Shown piece by piece: positions 25,169 to 33,296 of a DNA stretch of 64,000 bases (positions are counted from its first letter, which is position 1; each line of letters begins with the position of its first letter). The position numbers and the translations under genes are program-made. The notes below the pieces were generated by a model. The model did not search any database, had not been told where the DNA came from, and saw nothing but the letters and a program-made list of their open reading frames with translations. The stretch is from Algoriphagus chordae (lineage in GTDB: Bacteria; Bacteroidota; Bacteroidia; Cytophagales; Cyclobacteriaceae), in contig NZ_QKZT01000002.1 in assembly GCF_003254055.1 (NCBI RefSeq), forward strand, positions 248,001 to 312,000, given 5' to 3'.

Positions 25169-26611
25169 TTATTTTTTCCTCAGCAAATACAAGCCTACAA
25201 ACATAATCAAGCCATTCAAGATCAGCGCTTCGAAACCGAACTTATAACCCCAGAATAATTCCTCTGAATTGGATGCTATCGCAAATGTCAGCAAGGGTGC
25301 AAAAACAGCGAGGTAAGGCACGAATTTGTCTTTCACCTGCCACTTCGTGAAAAGGCCAAAGGAATATAACCCAAGTAAAGGCCCATAGGTATATCCCGCT
25401 ATCACAAAGACAGAATTGATAACAGACTGATTATTGATCCAGTAAAAAGCCATAATCACCAAAAACATCACAAAGGTGAATACGATGTGAACTTTCTTAC
25501 GAACTGACACCCGTTTTTCCGCAGGATATCTTTTGTCAATTTCCAGAAAATCAATGCAAAATGAGGTTGTCAAGGCTGTCAGCGTAGAATCAGCACTGGA
25601 ATAGGCCGCAGCTGTAATCCCAAGTACAAATACAATTCCCGCAAAGGGAGAGAAATACTGAGTCGCCAATAAGGGAAAAAGCTCATCTGTTTTCGTTGGG
25701 AGCTGTACTCCATGCGTCTCTGCATAAAGATATAACAGCACGCCCAAGGCCAAGAAAAGCAAGTTCACAAAAACCAGAATCGTCGTAAACCAGAACATGT
25801 TCTTCTGAGCATCTCCGATGTTTTTACAAGTCAAATTCTTTTGCATCATATCCTGATCCAAACCTGTCATCACGATAGTAATGAATGCGCCAGAGATAAA
25901 TTGCTTGAAGAAATTGGTGCCTGCTTTCCAATCCCAATTAAATATCTGCGAACGTGGATCAGAAGAAACAGCATTTACATAATCAGAAACTCCGTCGAAG
26001 TTCAAAGCATTCCCCACCATAATCACACATACCACCACTGCGGCAAGCATAAAGAATGTCTGAAGCGTATCTGTCCAAACAACTGTTTTGATCCCTCCAC
26101 GATGTGTATAAATCCAGATCAAGCCAACTGTAATCAACACTGAGACCCAAAATGGAATGCCTAATGAATCGAACAGAATAAGTTGCAAGACACTCGCGAC
26201 TAAGAACACGCGAATGGATGAGCCTAAAGTTCTTGAGAGAATAAAGAAAAAAGCTCCTGTCTTATAGGACCAAAAGCCGAACCTATCGTCTAAGTAGGAA
26301 TAGATCGAGACGAGATTCAATCGGTAATAAAGCGGCAAGAGCACTTTGGCGATCACGAAATATCCCAGTGTATACCCCAAAACAACTTGGAAGTAAAAGA
26401 AGTTAGAGTTACCTACTTCACCCGGAACCGAAATAAAGGTAACTCCTGACAATGAGGCTCCTATCATCCCAAATGCCACCAAAAACCAAGGTGATTGGCG
26501 ATCTCCAGTAAAGAAGGTATCAGCAGAAACTTTGCGAGAAGTATACCAAGAAATGAGAAATAGCAGTAAAAAATAACAACAGATTACCAGAAGGACTAGT
26601 TGGGAATTCAT
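25169..26611 (-). CDS. Sodium:solute symporter (SSS family)
   Basis: About 480 residues with some 13 hydrophobic segments. Family signatures are GDRQSPWFLVAFGMIGASLSGVTFI in the first half, with the small residues that form a Na+ site, and the ITAAAYSSADSTLTALTTSF helix with Ser residues of the second Na+ site region. The substrate is not predictable; in Bacteroidota many act on sugars, amino acids or proline. The ATG at 26611 is chosen because it begins the first membrane span; the longer frame to 26692 would run across the clpS start and promoter. Confidence 0.9.
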   Translation of the reverse strand: MNSQLVLLVICCYFLLLFLISWYTSRKVSADTFFTGDRQSPWFLVAFGMIGASLSGVTFISVPGEVGNSNFFYFQVVLGYTLGYFVIAKVLLPLYYRLNLVSIYSYLDDRFGFWSYKTGAFFFILSRTLGSSIRVFLVASVLQLILFDSLGIPFWVSVLITVGLIWIYTHRGGIKTVVWTDTLQTFFMLAAVVVCVIMVGNALNFDGVSDYVNAVSSDPRSQIFNWDWKAGTNFFKQFISGAFITIVMTGLDQDMMQKNLTCKNIGDAQKNMFWFTTILVFVNLLFLALGVLLYLYAETHGVQLPTKTDELFPLLATQYFSPFAGIVFVLGITAAAYSSADSTLTALTTSFCIDFLEIDKRYPAEKRVSVRKKVHIVFTFVMFLVIMAFYWINNQSVINSVFVIAGYTYGPLLGLYSFGLFTKWQVKDKFVPYLAVFAPLLTFAIASNSEELFWGYKFGFEALILNGLIMFVGLYLLRKK

Positions 26612-26652
26612 AAATCGTCTTGAAGTGGGTTCGCTAAGTTGTTCAATATTCT

Positions 26653-26660
26653 TAATTTTG
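26653..26660 (+). promoter_or_regulatory. -7 box of clpS, adjacent to the start codon
   Basis: TAATTTTG is a perfect TAnnTTTG and is followed by only CAAA before the ATG at 26665, so +1 should coincide with the start codon. A clear -33 TTG at normal spacing is not seen (TTC at 26630-26632 is the nearest). Confidence 0.5.
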
Positions 26661-26664
26661 CAAA

Positions 26665-26958
26665 ATGAATCATTCAAACGACCCGCTTCCATATATCGAA
26701 GAATCAGAAGTTCTGGTGGAGGATTTGATAGATATTGAATCCAACGACCTGATTGTCTACAATGACGAATTCAACACATTCGATCATGTGATCAAGATTC
26801 TAATGAAAGTCTGCAAGCACAGCATTGAGCAAGCGGAGCAATGTACCATCACGATACACTACAGAGGAAAATGTGCGGTAAAAAAAGGCAGCATTACAGA
26901 GCTAAAACCTATGTGTGAAGCTATATTAGATGCTGGAATCCAAGCCGAAATCGTTTAA
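26665..26958 (+). CDS. clpS: ATP-dependent Clp protease adaptor ClpS
   Basis: A 97-residue ClpS-type adaptor that delivers N-degron substrates to ClpAP/ClpCP. The conserved core LIVYNDEFNTFDHVIKIL (residues about 28-45) contains the N-end-binding Asn-Asp, and the second half (KHSIEQAEQCTITIHYRGKC) corresponds to the ClpA-contacting region. An acidic N-terminal tail of about 25 residues is the part that in known ClpS enters the ATPase. recR follows 12 bp downstream, probably in the same transcript. Confidence 0.9.
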   Translation: MNHSNDPLPYIEESEVLVEDLIDIESNDLIVYNDEFNTFDHVIKILMKVCKHSIEQAEQCTITIHYRGKCAVKKGSITELKPMCEAILDAGIQAEIV

Positions 26959-26970
26959 ATCCACCCTGAA

Positions 26971-27591
26971 TTGAATTTTCCTTCCAAACTGATAGAAGAT
27001 GCTGTCACCGAAATATCCAGACTTCCTGGGATCGGTAAGAAAACTGCACTTCGACTAGCACTTCATCTGCTCAAGCAGCATGAGGCAAATACCGAAGCCT
27101 TGGCTTTGGCGATCACTCGCATGCGTACTGAGATCCAGTATTGCAAAACCTGCCATAATATTTCAGATGCCGAAGAATGCAGTATTTGCATCAGCCATCG
27201 ACGTGACGGCTCTATCCTTTGCGTGGTAGAAGACATTCGTGATGTGCTAGCAATAGAGAACACTAATCAATTTCAGGGAAAATACCATGTGCTTGGAGGA
27301 GTGATATCTCCCATCCAAGGTATAGGACCAGAAGAATTGAAGATAGAATCTCTACTATCAAGAGTAGAACTTGCTTCCCAAAGCGAGCCTATTCAGGAAG
27401 TTATTATGGCTCTTAGTGCCACCATGGAAGGTGATACCACCTCTTTTTATCTGGCAAAAAAACTGAAGGAAAAGGGCGTACGGGTAAGTTCCATCGCACG
27501 AGGGATACCGGTAGGCGGGGAACTAGAATTTACGGATGAGGTCACCCTTGGCCGCAGTATCATGACTCGAATTAATTACGCTACAGAGTAA
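26971..27591 (+). CDS. recR: Recombination mediator protein RecR
   Basis: A 206-residue RecR acting with RecF/RecO in gap repair. An N-terminal helix-hairpin-helix (SRLPGIGKKTALRLA, about 16-30), a four-cysteine zinc finger (C58, C61, C70, C73) and a Toprim domain (CVVEDIRDVLAIE, then RGIPVGGELEFTDEVTLGRS) are in order. The start codon is TTG at 26971; it gives the standard length and N-terminus, and no nearer ATG precedes the hairpin-helix region. It lies downstream of clpS. Confidence 0.96.
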   Translation: MNFPSKLIEDAVTEISRLPGIGKKTALRLALHLLKQHEANTEALALAITRMRTEIQYCKTCHNISDAEECSICISHRRDGSILCVVEDIRDVLAIENTNQFQGKYHVLGGVISPIQGIGPEELKIESLLSRVELASQSEPIQEVIMALSATMEGDTTSFYLAKKLKEKGVRVSSIARGIPVGGELEFTDEVTLGRSIMTRINYATE

Positions 27592-27598
27592 AATTTCC

Positions 27599-27629
27599 TT
27601 TGCACAGCAAAAACCTACGTCTATATTTG
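27599..27629 (+). promoter_or_regulatory. Strong promoter upstream of the tRNA region
   Basis: TTTG (27599-27602), 19-bp spacer, TATATTTG (27622-27629): a full match to the Bacteroidota consensus. Predicted +1 near 27636 would place the tRNA-like relic inside the primary transcript. Confidence 0.8.
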
Positions 27630-27640
27630 CAAACCCAAAT

Positions 27641-27709
27641 GGGGGATTAGCTTCGGCCGATCTACCGAGCGTACCGACAAAGGTCGGGAAGGTTATCGGT
27701 TCAATTAGG
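27641..27709 (+). pseudogene. tRNA-like relic directly before tRNA-Ala
   Basis: The stretch starts GGGGGATTAGCT, identical to the first 12 bases of the tRNA-Ala 79 bp downstream. It continues with a D-arm-like hairpin (TCGG/CCGA), an anticodon-arm-like stem CCGAC/GTCGG with a loop of only 4 nt, and ATCGGTTCAA as in a T-arm. The 3' half of the T-stem and the closing acceptor strand are missing, so it cannot fold as a functional tRNA. A decayed tRNA duplicate or a leader RNA domain are the options. Confidence 0.6.
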
Positions 27710-27712
27710 ACA

Positions 27713-27794
<82 letters not shown>

Positions 27795-27795
27795 G

Positions 27796-27827
27796 AAAGC
27801 TTCACAGAAATGTGAGGCTTTTTGTTT
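27796..27827 (+). terminator. Intrinsic terminator after tRNA-Ala
   Basis: AAAGCTTCAC and GTGAGGCTTT form a 10-bp stem with one G-U pair and a 6-nt loop, followed by TTTGTTTT. Confidence 0.85.
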
Positions 27828-27879
27828 TCACTAGAAAGCTAGAGATTGACTTTAATGTCAGCCCGTATTTTTCCGCAAA

Positions 27880-29166
27880 TTAGCTTTTCGACGCTTTTTG
27901 AAATGCTTTGGCTTTTGCTTCAATTTGTTGATTAGGTATTTTTAACTCTTTGGCAACCTCTCTCCATGAAGTAACTGCGTTATTCACATCCTCTATTATT
28001 GCAAAGGCCTTTTCCTCATTGAGGCGGAAAAAAGGAATAACGGTAAGTGCTAGATTCAAATCGAGCGAGTTGTCATTTTCTGAAATATTCAATTTCAACC
28101 CAGATCCTGTTTCCACTGGATTTATATCATATGCCGGCGATAGTCTCCAACCCTTTTCAGATAGAATAAAGCCATGATTTCGCAAGTGATCATCTACATT
28201 TGAAACACAAATGTTAAATACTATTCTACGCCATAATTGTTCTAAATCTTCCTCTACAGACGCGCCATTATTCATAATGTATTCGGCTAACTCTAGGTAA
28301 CTAACACCATCTAAATAGTCTTGGCCATCCGTATAGCCTAGCAGAGTCATAGCAGAAGCAAAATGAATTCTGCTTCCGTCGGGGTTGCGGTCAAATCTCT
28401 TAGTCAAAAAAGTGTGGTTCTTTGTAGAGAACTTTTGTGCAAACCCTTCAGCCATTATTATTCCAGCTTTCTTTGCCAAAGTATGAACAACCATTTCCCA
28501 GCCTCCAATATCTGTGTCATCATTTTTGCTTGGGAATTTAGCTATCCAAAGAGCCTTATTCTGATCTAAAACGCTGGCTTTTGGTCTTGCCCCACCCAAA
28601 GAAGCACCAGGAGCAACCAGCATATTCAACCATTTCAGATAATCAGGATCTTGTATCACATCGTCTTCTTCTAATCGAAGACTGATTTGTTCCAATTCAC
28701 GGATTGAAGTCCATGGAGGACTTGCCAATTTAGAATCATTGCTCAGATATACTTCTGATTCATCAGTTTTAAATCTTAAGCCGCCCATTCTATGGCCATC
28801 AAAAACTCCCAACAAATAATCTGTTTCAAACAGATTATTCTCAGGCCTTTCTTCCAGTCGTGCCAACGCCGCTTCTCGTCTTCTCATAAGTACTCTACCC
28901 CATCTGTCAGGAGAAGAATCTAAGAACAAACCGAAGTTTGATTTGGAGGTCTCATTCAGATATTGCTTGCCACTATACAATTGCAAATCTGGATCTAGAA
29001 GTTGTGCATAATTTGATTCAAGCCACTGTGAGTCATACTCAAAGGAAAAAATCTCTTTACCTCGCAAAAGTTCAGCACGTAAAATCCCCATCAATTGTGC
29101 GGATTCCAAGCTTGACCAATCCGCATAAACTAGAACTTCTCTATTTCGAATTGCCGTTGCCATCAT
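27880..29166 (-). CDS. hipA: HipA-type serine/threonine kinase toxin
   Basis: A 428-residue HipA-family kinase. The sequence GASLGGARPK at 187-196 is the glycine-rich loop with the phosphoacceptor-type serine, NVDDHLRNHGF near 330-340 holds the catalytic Asp, and PAYDINP near 355 is the Mg-binding DxD-like element. All core residues are intact. E. coli HipA phosphorylates glutamyl-tRNA synthetase; the target of this branch is not known. The start ATG overlaps the hipB stop by 4 bp, giving coupled synthesis with the antitoxin first. Confidence 0.92.
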   Translation of the reverse strand: MMATAIRNREVLVYADWSSLESAQLMGILRAELLRGKEIFSFEYDSQWLESNYAQLLDPDLQLYSGKQYLNETSKSNFGLFLDSSPDRWGRVLMRRREAALARLEERPENNLFETDYLLGVFDGHRMGGLRFKTDESEVYLSNDSKLASPPWTSIRELEQISLRLEEDDVIQDPDYLKWLNMLVAPGASLGGARPKASVLDQNKALWIAKFPSKNDDTDIGGWEMVVHTLAKKAGIIMAEGFAQKFSTKNHTFLTKRFDRNPDGSRIHFASAMTLLGYTDGQDYLDGVSYLELAEYIMNNGASVEEDLEQLWRRIVFNICVSNVDDHLRNHGFILSEKGWRLSPAYDINPVETGSGLKLNISENDNSLDLNLALTVIPFFRLNEEKAFAIIEDVNNAVTSWREVAKELKIPNQQIEAKAKAFQKASKS

Positions 29167-29480
29167 TTGAGTCTTTTAGGTGCACGATCTTTAGTGATCA
29201 GGTTTGCATCTTGAAGTTTCCTCCCAAGTTCATCATCCTTCGCGAGCAATAGAAAGTCCTGTTCCAAACCTAACACCCGTAAAACATTAATAAAATTGCC
29301 AATTCCAACCCCGGAATGGCCTTGTTCGATTTTCACCAAAGTGGATCTCCCAATACCAGCGCGCTCCGCTACTTGTGCACTGGATAGCTTTCGTCTCAAA
29401 CGTGCAAGCTTAATATTCTCACCCAGTTCGATAAGAATTCGTTGACTTTTTGGAAATAAAACGGGTTTGCTATTTGCCAT
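29163..29480 (-). CDS. hipB: HipB-type antitoxin, XRE helix-turn-helix
   Basis: A 105-residue DNA-binding antitoxin. The Xre HTH runs through ENIKLARLRRKLSSAQVAE and RAGIGRSTLVKIEQGHSG, about residues 20-60, and is followed by a dimerisation tail ending KRLK. The ATG at 29480 is chosen over one at 29501: the promoter box and operator lie just upstream, and the distance from predicted +1 is about 11 nt. Expected to bind HipA and to repress its own promoter through the flanking palindromes. Confidence 0.9.
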   Translation of the reverse strand: MANSKPVLFPKSQRILIELGENIKLARLRRKLSSAQVAERAGIGRSTLVKIEQGHSGVGIGNFINVLRVLGLEQDFLLLAKDDELGRKLQDANLITKDRAPKRLK

Positions 29481-29537
29481 AATGTATCTTAATCTATACA
29501 AAAGTATAATATTTTGTGTTATTAATGAAACATTATG
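29478..29537 (-). promoter_or_regulatory. hipBA promoter with embedded operators
   Basis: Minus strand TTTC (29526-29529), 19-bp spacer, perfect TACTTTTG (29499-29506). The box sits inside a palindrome TATAC-AAAA-GTATA (29495-29508). A second inverted repeat, CATAATGT (29478-29485) and ACATTATG (29530-29537), brackets the promoter and covers the hipB ATG. The layout fits autorepression by HipB/HipAB with looping or cooperative binding. Confidence 0.65.
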
Positions 29538-29648
29538 ATTCGCTAGAAGGGAATCTATTACCCACCGAAATCTTAGTAGACAATTTAATCTAGTAGAATA
29601 TCGACAATAAGAAATGTATCACTTCCTACTTCAAATCCGTATAGGCAA

Positions 29649-29656
29649 TACTTTTG
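29649..29656 (+). promoter_or_regulatory. -7 box of the lipoprotein gene at 29680
   Basis: TACTTTTG, perfect TAnnTTTG, 23 bp before the ATG. The -33 element is weak (TTC at 29630-29632). Confidence 0.5.
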
Positions 29657-29679
29657 AGGTTTATCTAAACTGAATAGCC

Positions 29680-30099
29680 ATGCGCCATCTACTTGTTCTG
29701 TTTCTGTCTGTCTCTTTATTTTTTTCATGCAATGACAGCAATGATTGCGAAGGGTTTGAAGTAGGAAAGGAGTTTGAAATAGCAATCGAGCAACAGCTAG
29801 AGAACTGCCTAAAAAATATCTCTGTCAAAGTTATAGAAATTCAAGATTCTCGATGTCCAGCTGGCGCACAATGTATCTGGGCAGGGATGATTGTCCTGAG
29901 AGGAGAATTAATTGTTGGTGGTCAAAAGCAATATATTCTATTAAGCACCAATGAAAATGCAAGTGGATTCCCAGATGAATTTTCAACGCTAGAATATACC
30001 GTCAAGCTGGTTGATGCCATTCCCTACCTAGATCTAAATAAACCCTACAAACCCGAAGATCAACGAGCCATTTTAATCATCTCAAAAAGATCTACCTAA
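29680..30099 (+). CDS. Putative lipoprotein with DSRCP...CIWAG motif
   Basis: A 139-residue secreted protein with signal peptide and lipobox LFFSC (Cys17). The mature part is a predicted small beta-sandwich. IEIQDSRCPAGAQCIWAG near residues 48-65 is a recurrent motif in small bacterial envelope proteins of unknown function; the two cysteines within it may form a disulfide. It lies between hipBA (divergent) and another small lipoprotein gene. The role is unknown. Confidence 0.72.
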   Translation: MRHLLVLFLSVSLFFSCNDSNDCEGFEVGKEFEIAIEQQLENCLKNISVKVIEIQDSRCPAGAQCIWAGMIVLRGELIVGGQKQYILLSTNENASGFPDEFSTLEYTVKLVDAIPYLDLNKPYKPEDQRAILIISKRST

Positions 30100-30143
30100 G
30101 ATTGTTTAAATTCGCATGACCTAATTCCTAACTGGAAATCAAC

Positions 30144-30566
30144 ATGCGTAATCGAATTTTTATCCTTCTGTTTTTTCTTGGCACAATCAGTTCCTGTTCC
30201 TGCAATCCTGAAAAGATTGCAAAATTTGCGTTCAAAGGCATGGAAGCAATGATGGGCGAGGGATTTATGCCATCTGAGGAAATCCGAATGCTCGGGAAGT
30301 TCCAAGGAATGAATGTCAACCTCAGTAAGTCAACTTCAAATGACAGCACCACTTCCACGATTTATTTGAAACTGGAAAATGGTGATCCGCTTATTTTAGG
30401 AAATCAGCCAGAAATCCTTGCGCGTAAGTGTGCTGAACTATATCTCAGAGATTTTGAAAAATCTGAAGATTATCAGCAAATTACAGTACAGTTTATTCAA
30501 AATGACCCTACAAATCCTGAAAACGTTGCCATGCAGGAGTACATGTTTGACACGAAAGATTTTTAA
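30144..30566 (+). CDS. Hypothetical lipoprotein
   Basis: A 140-residue protein with a signal peptide and lipobox ISSCSC (Cys18 or Cys20). The mature region has a short helix AKFAFKGMEAMMGEG followed by a sheet-rich part with LENGDPLILGNQPEILARKCAELYLRDFE. I recognise no family. It is followed after 16 bp by the small membrane protein gene and is likely part of the same unit up to the HAD gene. Confidence 0.6.
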   Translation: MRNRIFILLFFLGTISSCSCNPEKIAKFAFKGMEAMMGEGFMPSEEIRMLGKFQGMNVNLSKSTSNDSTTSTIYLKLENGDPLILGNQPEILARKCAELYLRDFEKSEDYQQITVQFIQNDPTNPENVAMQEYMFDTKDF

Positions 30567-30582
30567 CTAAACCTATTTATTT

Positions 30583-30855
30583 ATGGAATTGCCAAACGAA
30601 TACAAAAAACCACCGACCTCTCTGGGTGAATGGATAATCGCAGTGCTAGTCAAGCGCCTTCCTCTTATTGGGCTGATTATGCTTATCGTATGGGCGACAG
30701 ACAAAAACACAGATCCTGACAAGGCTAATTGGGCTAAGGCTGAATTAATCGTTAAACTCATTATTTTCGCCGCTGTAATACTATTTATCGCCGTCATTGG
30801 CTTTGGTGTCTTCGCTAATTTTGCTGATGAAATTGACTGGTCAGAAATCGATTAA
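30583..30855 (+). CDS. Small two-span membrane protein (dispanin-like)
   Basis: A 90-residue protein with two hydrophobic segments (LPLIGLIMLIVWA and LIVKLIIFAAVILFIAVIGFGV) separated by DKNTDPDKANWAKAE. The 'PLIGLI..VWA..NTDPDKANWAKA' pattern recalls small CD225/dispanin-like proteins seen in Bacteroidota, but the match is by eye only. The stop overlaps the start of the HAD hydrolase by one base, so the genes are translationally coupled. Confidence 0.65.
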   Translation: MELPNEYKKPPTSLGEWIIAVLVKRLPLIGLIMLIVWATDKNTDPDKANWAKAELIVKLIIFAAVILFIAVIGFGVFANFADEIDWSEID

Positions 30856-31691
30856 TGAAAATAAAAGCCTTTTGCTCTGATATTGATGGCACTCTCCTCA
30901 ATTCAGTGCGTGATCTATCCCCTCGACTTAAAGCCGTTGTGGCTGATTTACCTGTAGATTTCCCCGTGATTCTAGCAAGTTCTCGCATGCCTGATGCAAT
31001 GCGACATTTGCTTCATGATATGAATCGATTTCCTCAACCTTTGATATCCTACAATGGTGGCTATGTGCTCAGCGCTGATGGAGAGGTGCTCGAAGATGTG
31101 AGCATTTCAGTAGAGCTGGTAGCCAAAATCCTTCAACTCACACATAAAACTGATATCCATGTGAGCTTATATCAGGGTGAAAATTGGTATGAGGAAAAAG
31201 ATGATTACTGGTCTCAGCGGGAAGTGAGAAACACGAAAGTAGCTTGTACCTGGCTTCCTGGTCAGGACGTGTTGGATCTTTGGTCAAAGGATAATTCCGG
31301 CGCTCACAAAGTTATGTGCATGGGCACAAACGAAGAAATAGCCTGGCTTTTCGGAGAGCTTCACTTTGAGCATTCACTGGACCTGCATCTCTATCGCTCC
31401 AGTGACACATATCTGGAGATCGCCCCAAAAGCTATTTCCAAAGCCACAGGATTGAAGAAAATCTTAGAAAATGCTTATGACTTCGGTATGGAATCCGTGG
31501 TGGCTTTTGGAGATAATTATAATGATATCGACCTGCTTCAATCAGTAGGCTGGGGTGTCGCAGTGGAAAATGCAAGAATGGAGGTTAAGGCTGTTGCAAA
31601 TGAAATTACTCATCACAACAAAGAAGATGGCGTCGCAGCTTCTCTGGAGAAAATTCGAAATTCGAAATTTGAGATCAGTACTGAAATCTAA
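30855..31691 (+). CDS. Cof-type HAD-IIB phosphatase
   Basis: A 278-residue haloacid-dehalogenase phosphatase. Motif I is DIDGTLLNS at 9-17 (nucleophile D9, acid D11), motif II ASSRMPDA, motif III K near 195 in ISKATGLKKIL, and motif IV AFGDNYNDIDLL near 219-230. The large alpha/beta C2B cap between motifs I and III is typical of Cof-like sugar-phosphate or FMN phosphatases. The specific substrate is not deducible. The ATG overlaps the preceding stop (TAATG). Confidence 0.9.
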   Translation: MKIKAFCSDIDGTLLNSVRDLSPRLKAVVADLPVDFPVILASSRMPDAMRHLLHDMNRFPQPLISYNGGYVLSADGEVLEDVSISVELVAKILQLTHKTDIHVSLYQGENWYEEKDDYWSQREVRNTKVACTWLPGQDVLDLWSKDNSGAHKVMCMGTNEEIAWLFGELHFEHSLDLHLYRSSDTYLEIAPKAISKATGLKKILENAYDFGMESVVAFGDNYNDIDLLQSVGWGVAVENARMEVKAVANEITHHNKEDGVAASLEKIRNSKFEISTEI

Positions 31692-31750
31692 ACTCTTGGT
31701 TCTTAAATCTATTATCTAAAATCTAGCGACTTGCTACTAGCTACTTAATG

Positions 31751-32428
31751 CTACAACAATCCTGAGCCATCCTCCACTTCCTCAATCGCCCTTGACAGAA
31801 ATTCTTGCAAGGGTCTCATTTTCTGAAAGCCATCTAAAGCGAGGTTGATAAAGTTTCGTGATTCTATATCGCGATCTGAGATCTTTGAAGAAACGGTGAA
31901 GCTTTTCAATCTTAAATAGTCAATAAATTCATGATCGGCCTCGTAATCTCGTGGGCTGGTCTTGAGTTTTTCTCCATTTATTTGACCAAAAAGTGATTTG
32001 AAGTGCGGGTTACTTTCGATTTTGGCTAGTTCTGCTCCCGAGTAATCAATTTCCTTCCTGATTTTTTTCAAAGTCTCCGACTGAGGCATCCAAATACCTC
32101 CTGCCAAAAATGAGTTGTCCGGCTGAATCTGGAGGTAATACCCTGGCCCCTCTGACTTCTTTCCTTTAGGCGAGAAATAGGCTCCGAAATTGGATTTATA
32201 GGGAGCTTTATTAGCCGAAAAGCGAATGTCTCTGTTTTGTCTAAACACACATTCTTTGGGCTGAAATACCAGCATCGCCGGTTCCCATTCTCCAATCCCT
32301 TTCAACAATTGTCCTACATCTTTCAGAAATTCAGCTCTTGTTTCCAAATACCATTTCTTGTTGGCATCCATCCATTCTTTGGAGTTATGTTCGGCGAGGG
32401 CAGCTAGAAAAGGTAAGTATGGACGCAT
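31751..32428 (-). CDS. DUF2461 (TIGR02453) family protein
   Basis: A 225-residue cytoplasmic protein that matches the TIGR02453/DUF2461 family throughout: LAEHNSKEWMDANKKWY at the N-terminus, FRQNRDIRFSANKAPYKSNFGAYF in the middle and YYLQIQPDNSFLAGGIWMP after it. The family is widespread and its function unknown. It is a single gene convergent with the HAD phosphatase and divergent from the toxin-antitoxin pair. Confidence 0.88.
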   Translation of the reverse strand: MRPYLPFLAALAEHNSKEWMDANKKWYLETRAEFLKDVGQLLKGIGEWEPAMLVFQPKECVFRQNRDIRFSANKAPYKSNFGAYFSPKGKKSEGPGYYLQIQPDNSFLAGGIWMPQSETLKKIRKEIDYSGAELAKIESNPHFKSLFGQINGEKLKTSPRDYEADHEFIDYLRLKSFTVSSKISDRDIESRNFINLALDGFQKMRPLQEFLSRAIEEVEDGSGLL

Positions 32429-32560
32429 TATTTTTGTTTTTTGAACGTAATGATTTCTAAAATTGTCAGGACGCTGACATGGAAGTAAACTTTATCGAGG
32501 CAAAATTGATTTCAATAAGGAAAGAAATCTTCTTAAATTATATCGAATAATCCAGAAGTC

Positions 32561-32887
32561 ATGACAACGAAGGTAACATTAGACATCAACGAACGACTTG
32601 CCGAAAAAGCGAAAAAGTATGCTGAAGAGCAAGGGCAAAGTTTATCTGCTTTGGTAGAAACACTTTTATCGGATGTAACTAAACCTAAGGAAAAAGTTTT
32701 AGAGAAAATAACTCCCAAGAACCCTGAACTTGTGAAGAGGATATTAGATGGGACTGAGCCGATTCCAAAAGATTTGGAGGCTTTTTTTTCACGCAAAGCG
32801 AAAGTTAATCCTGAATTTGAGTATTCCGAATTGTCAGAAGACAAAAAGACACTTACAGAGGAATTAATGAAAAAATATGGTTCCTAA
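32561..32887 (+). CDS. DUF6364-type antitoxin (ribbon-helix-helix)
   Basis: A 108-residue basic/acidic protein with an N-terminal ribbon-helix-helix-like segment (KVTLDINERLAEKAKKYAEEQGQSLSALVETLL), as in DUF6364/CopG-type antitoxins, and a C-terminal unstructured, charged tail that probably wraps the toxin. The stop overlaps the PIN toxin gene by 11 bp. Autorepression is expected from the family; no clear palindrome is visible upstream. Confidence 0.82.
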   Translation: MTTKVTLDINERLAEKAKKYAEEQGQSLSALVETLLSDVTKPKEKVLEKITPKNPELVKRILDGTEPIPKDLEAFFSRKAKVNPEFEYSELSEDKKTLTEELMKKYGS

Positions 32888-33296
32888 TATATTTGTTGAT
32901 TCGGATGTTTTCTTGGATACTTTATTAACTCGAGATCCATTTGCAGAAAAATCAAACACAATATTTCTCTTGGCTGCAAAAGGAGAAGTCTCAATTTTTC
33001 TTTCAAGCCTCATGATTTCCAATTCCTTTTACGTGGCTAGAAAAGAAATAGGGAAAGAGATAACAATAAAGTCCATACAACAGATTTTAGATTATTGCCA
33101 AATTCTTCCTGTTGGAGATGCGGAAATTAGAAACGCCTTCCGAAATGGGTTCACAGATTTTGAAGACGCTATTCAATTTGAAACAGCCAATCAAAACTCA
33201 AATATAGAAGCTATCATTACCCGAAATAAAAAAGATTATAAGTTATCCACACTTCCAGTGTTTTCTCCTCAAGAATTCCTCGCCCTCTTTAAATAA
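32877..33296 (+). CDS. PIN-domain ribonuclease toxin (VapC-like)
   Basis: A 139-residue PIN-domain protein. Conserved acidic residues expected to bind Mg are in FVDSDVFLD (about 6-14), in GFTDFEDAIQFETA (about 96-110) and in NKKDY near 124. Proteins of this type cleave tRNA or rRNA. It starts inside the antitoxin gene and ends 8 bp into the convergent murF end. The toxin target is unknown. Confidence 0.88.
   Translation: MVPNIFVDSDVFLDTLLTRDPFAEKSNTIFLLAAKGEVSIFLSSLMISNSFYVARKEIGKEITIKSIQQILDYCQILPVGDAEIRNAFRNGFTDFEDAIQFETANQNSNIEAIITRNKKDYKLSTLPVFSPQEFLALFK

Noticed and set aside
26611-26692. 27-residue N-terminal extension of the symporter
   Set aside because: It would cross the clpS start and promoter and precede the natural first membrane span.
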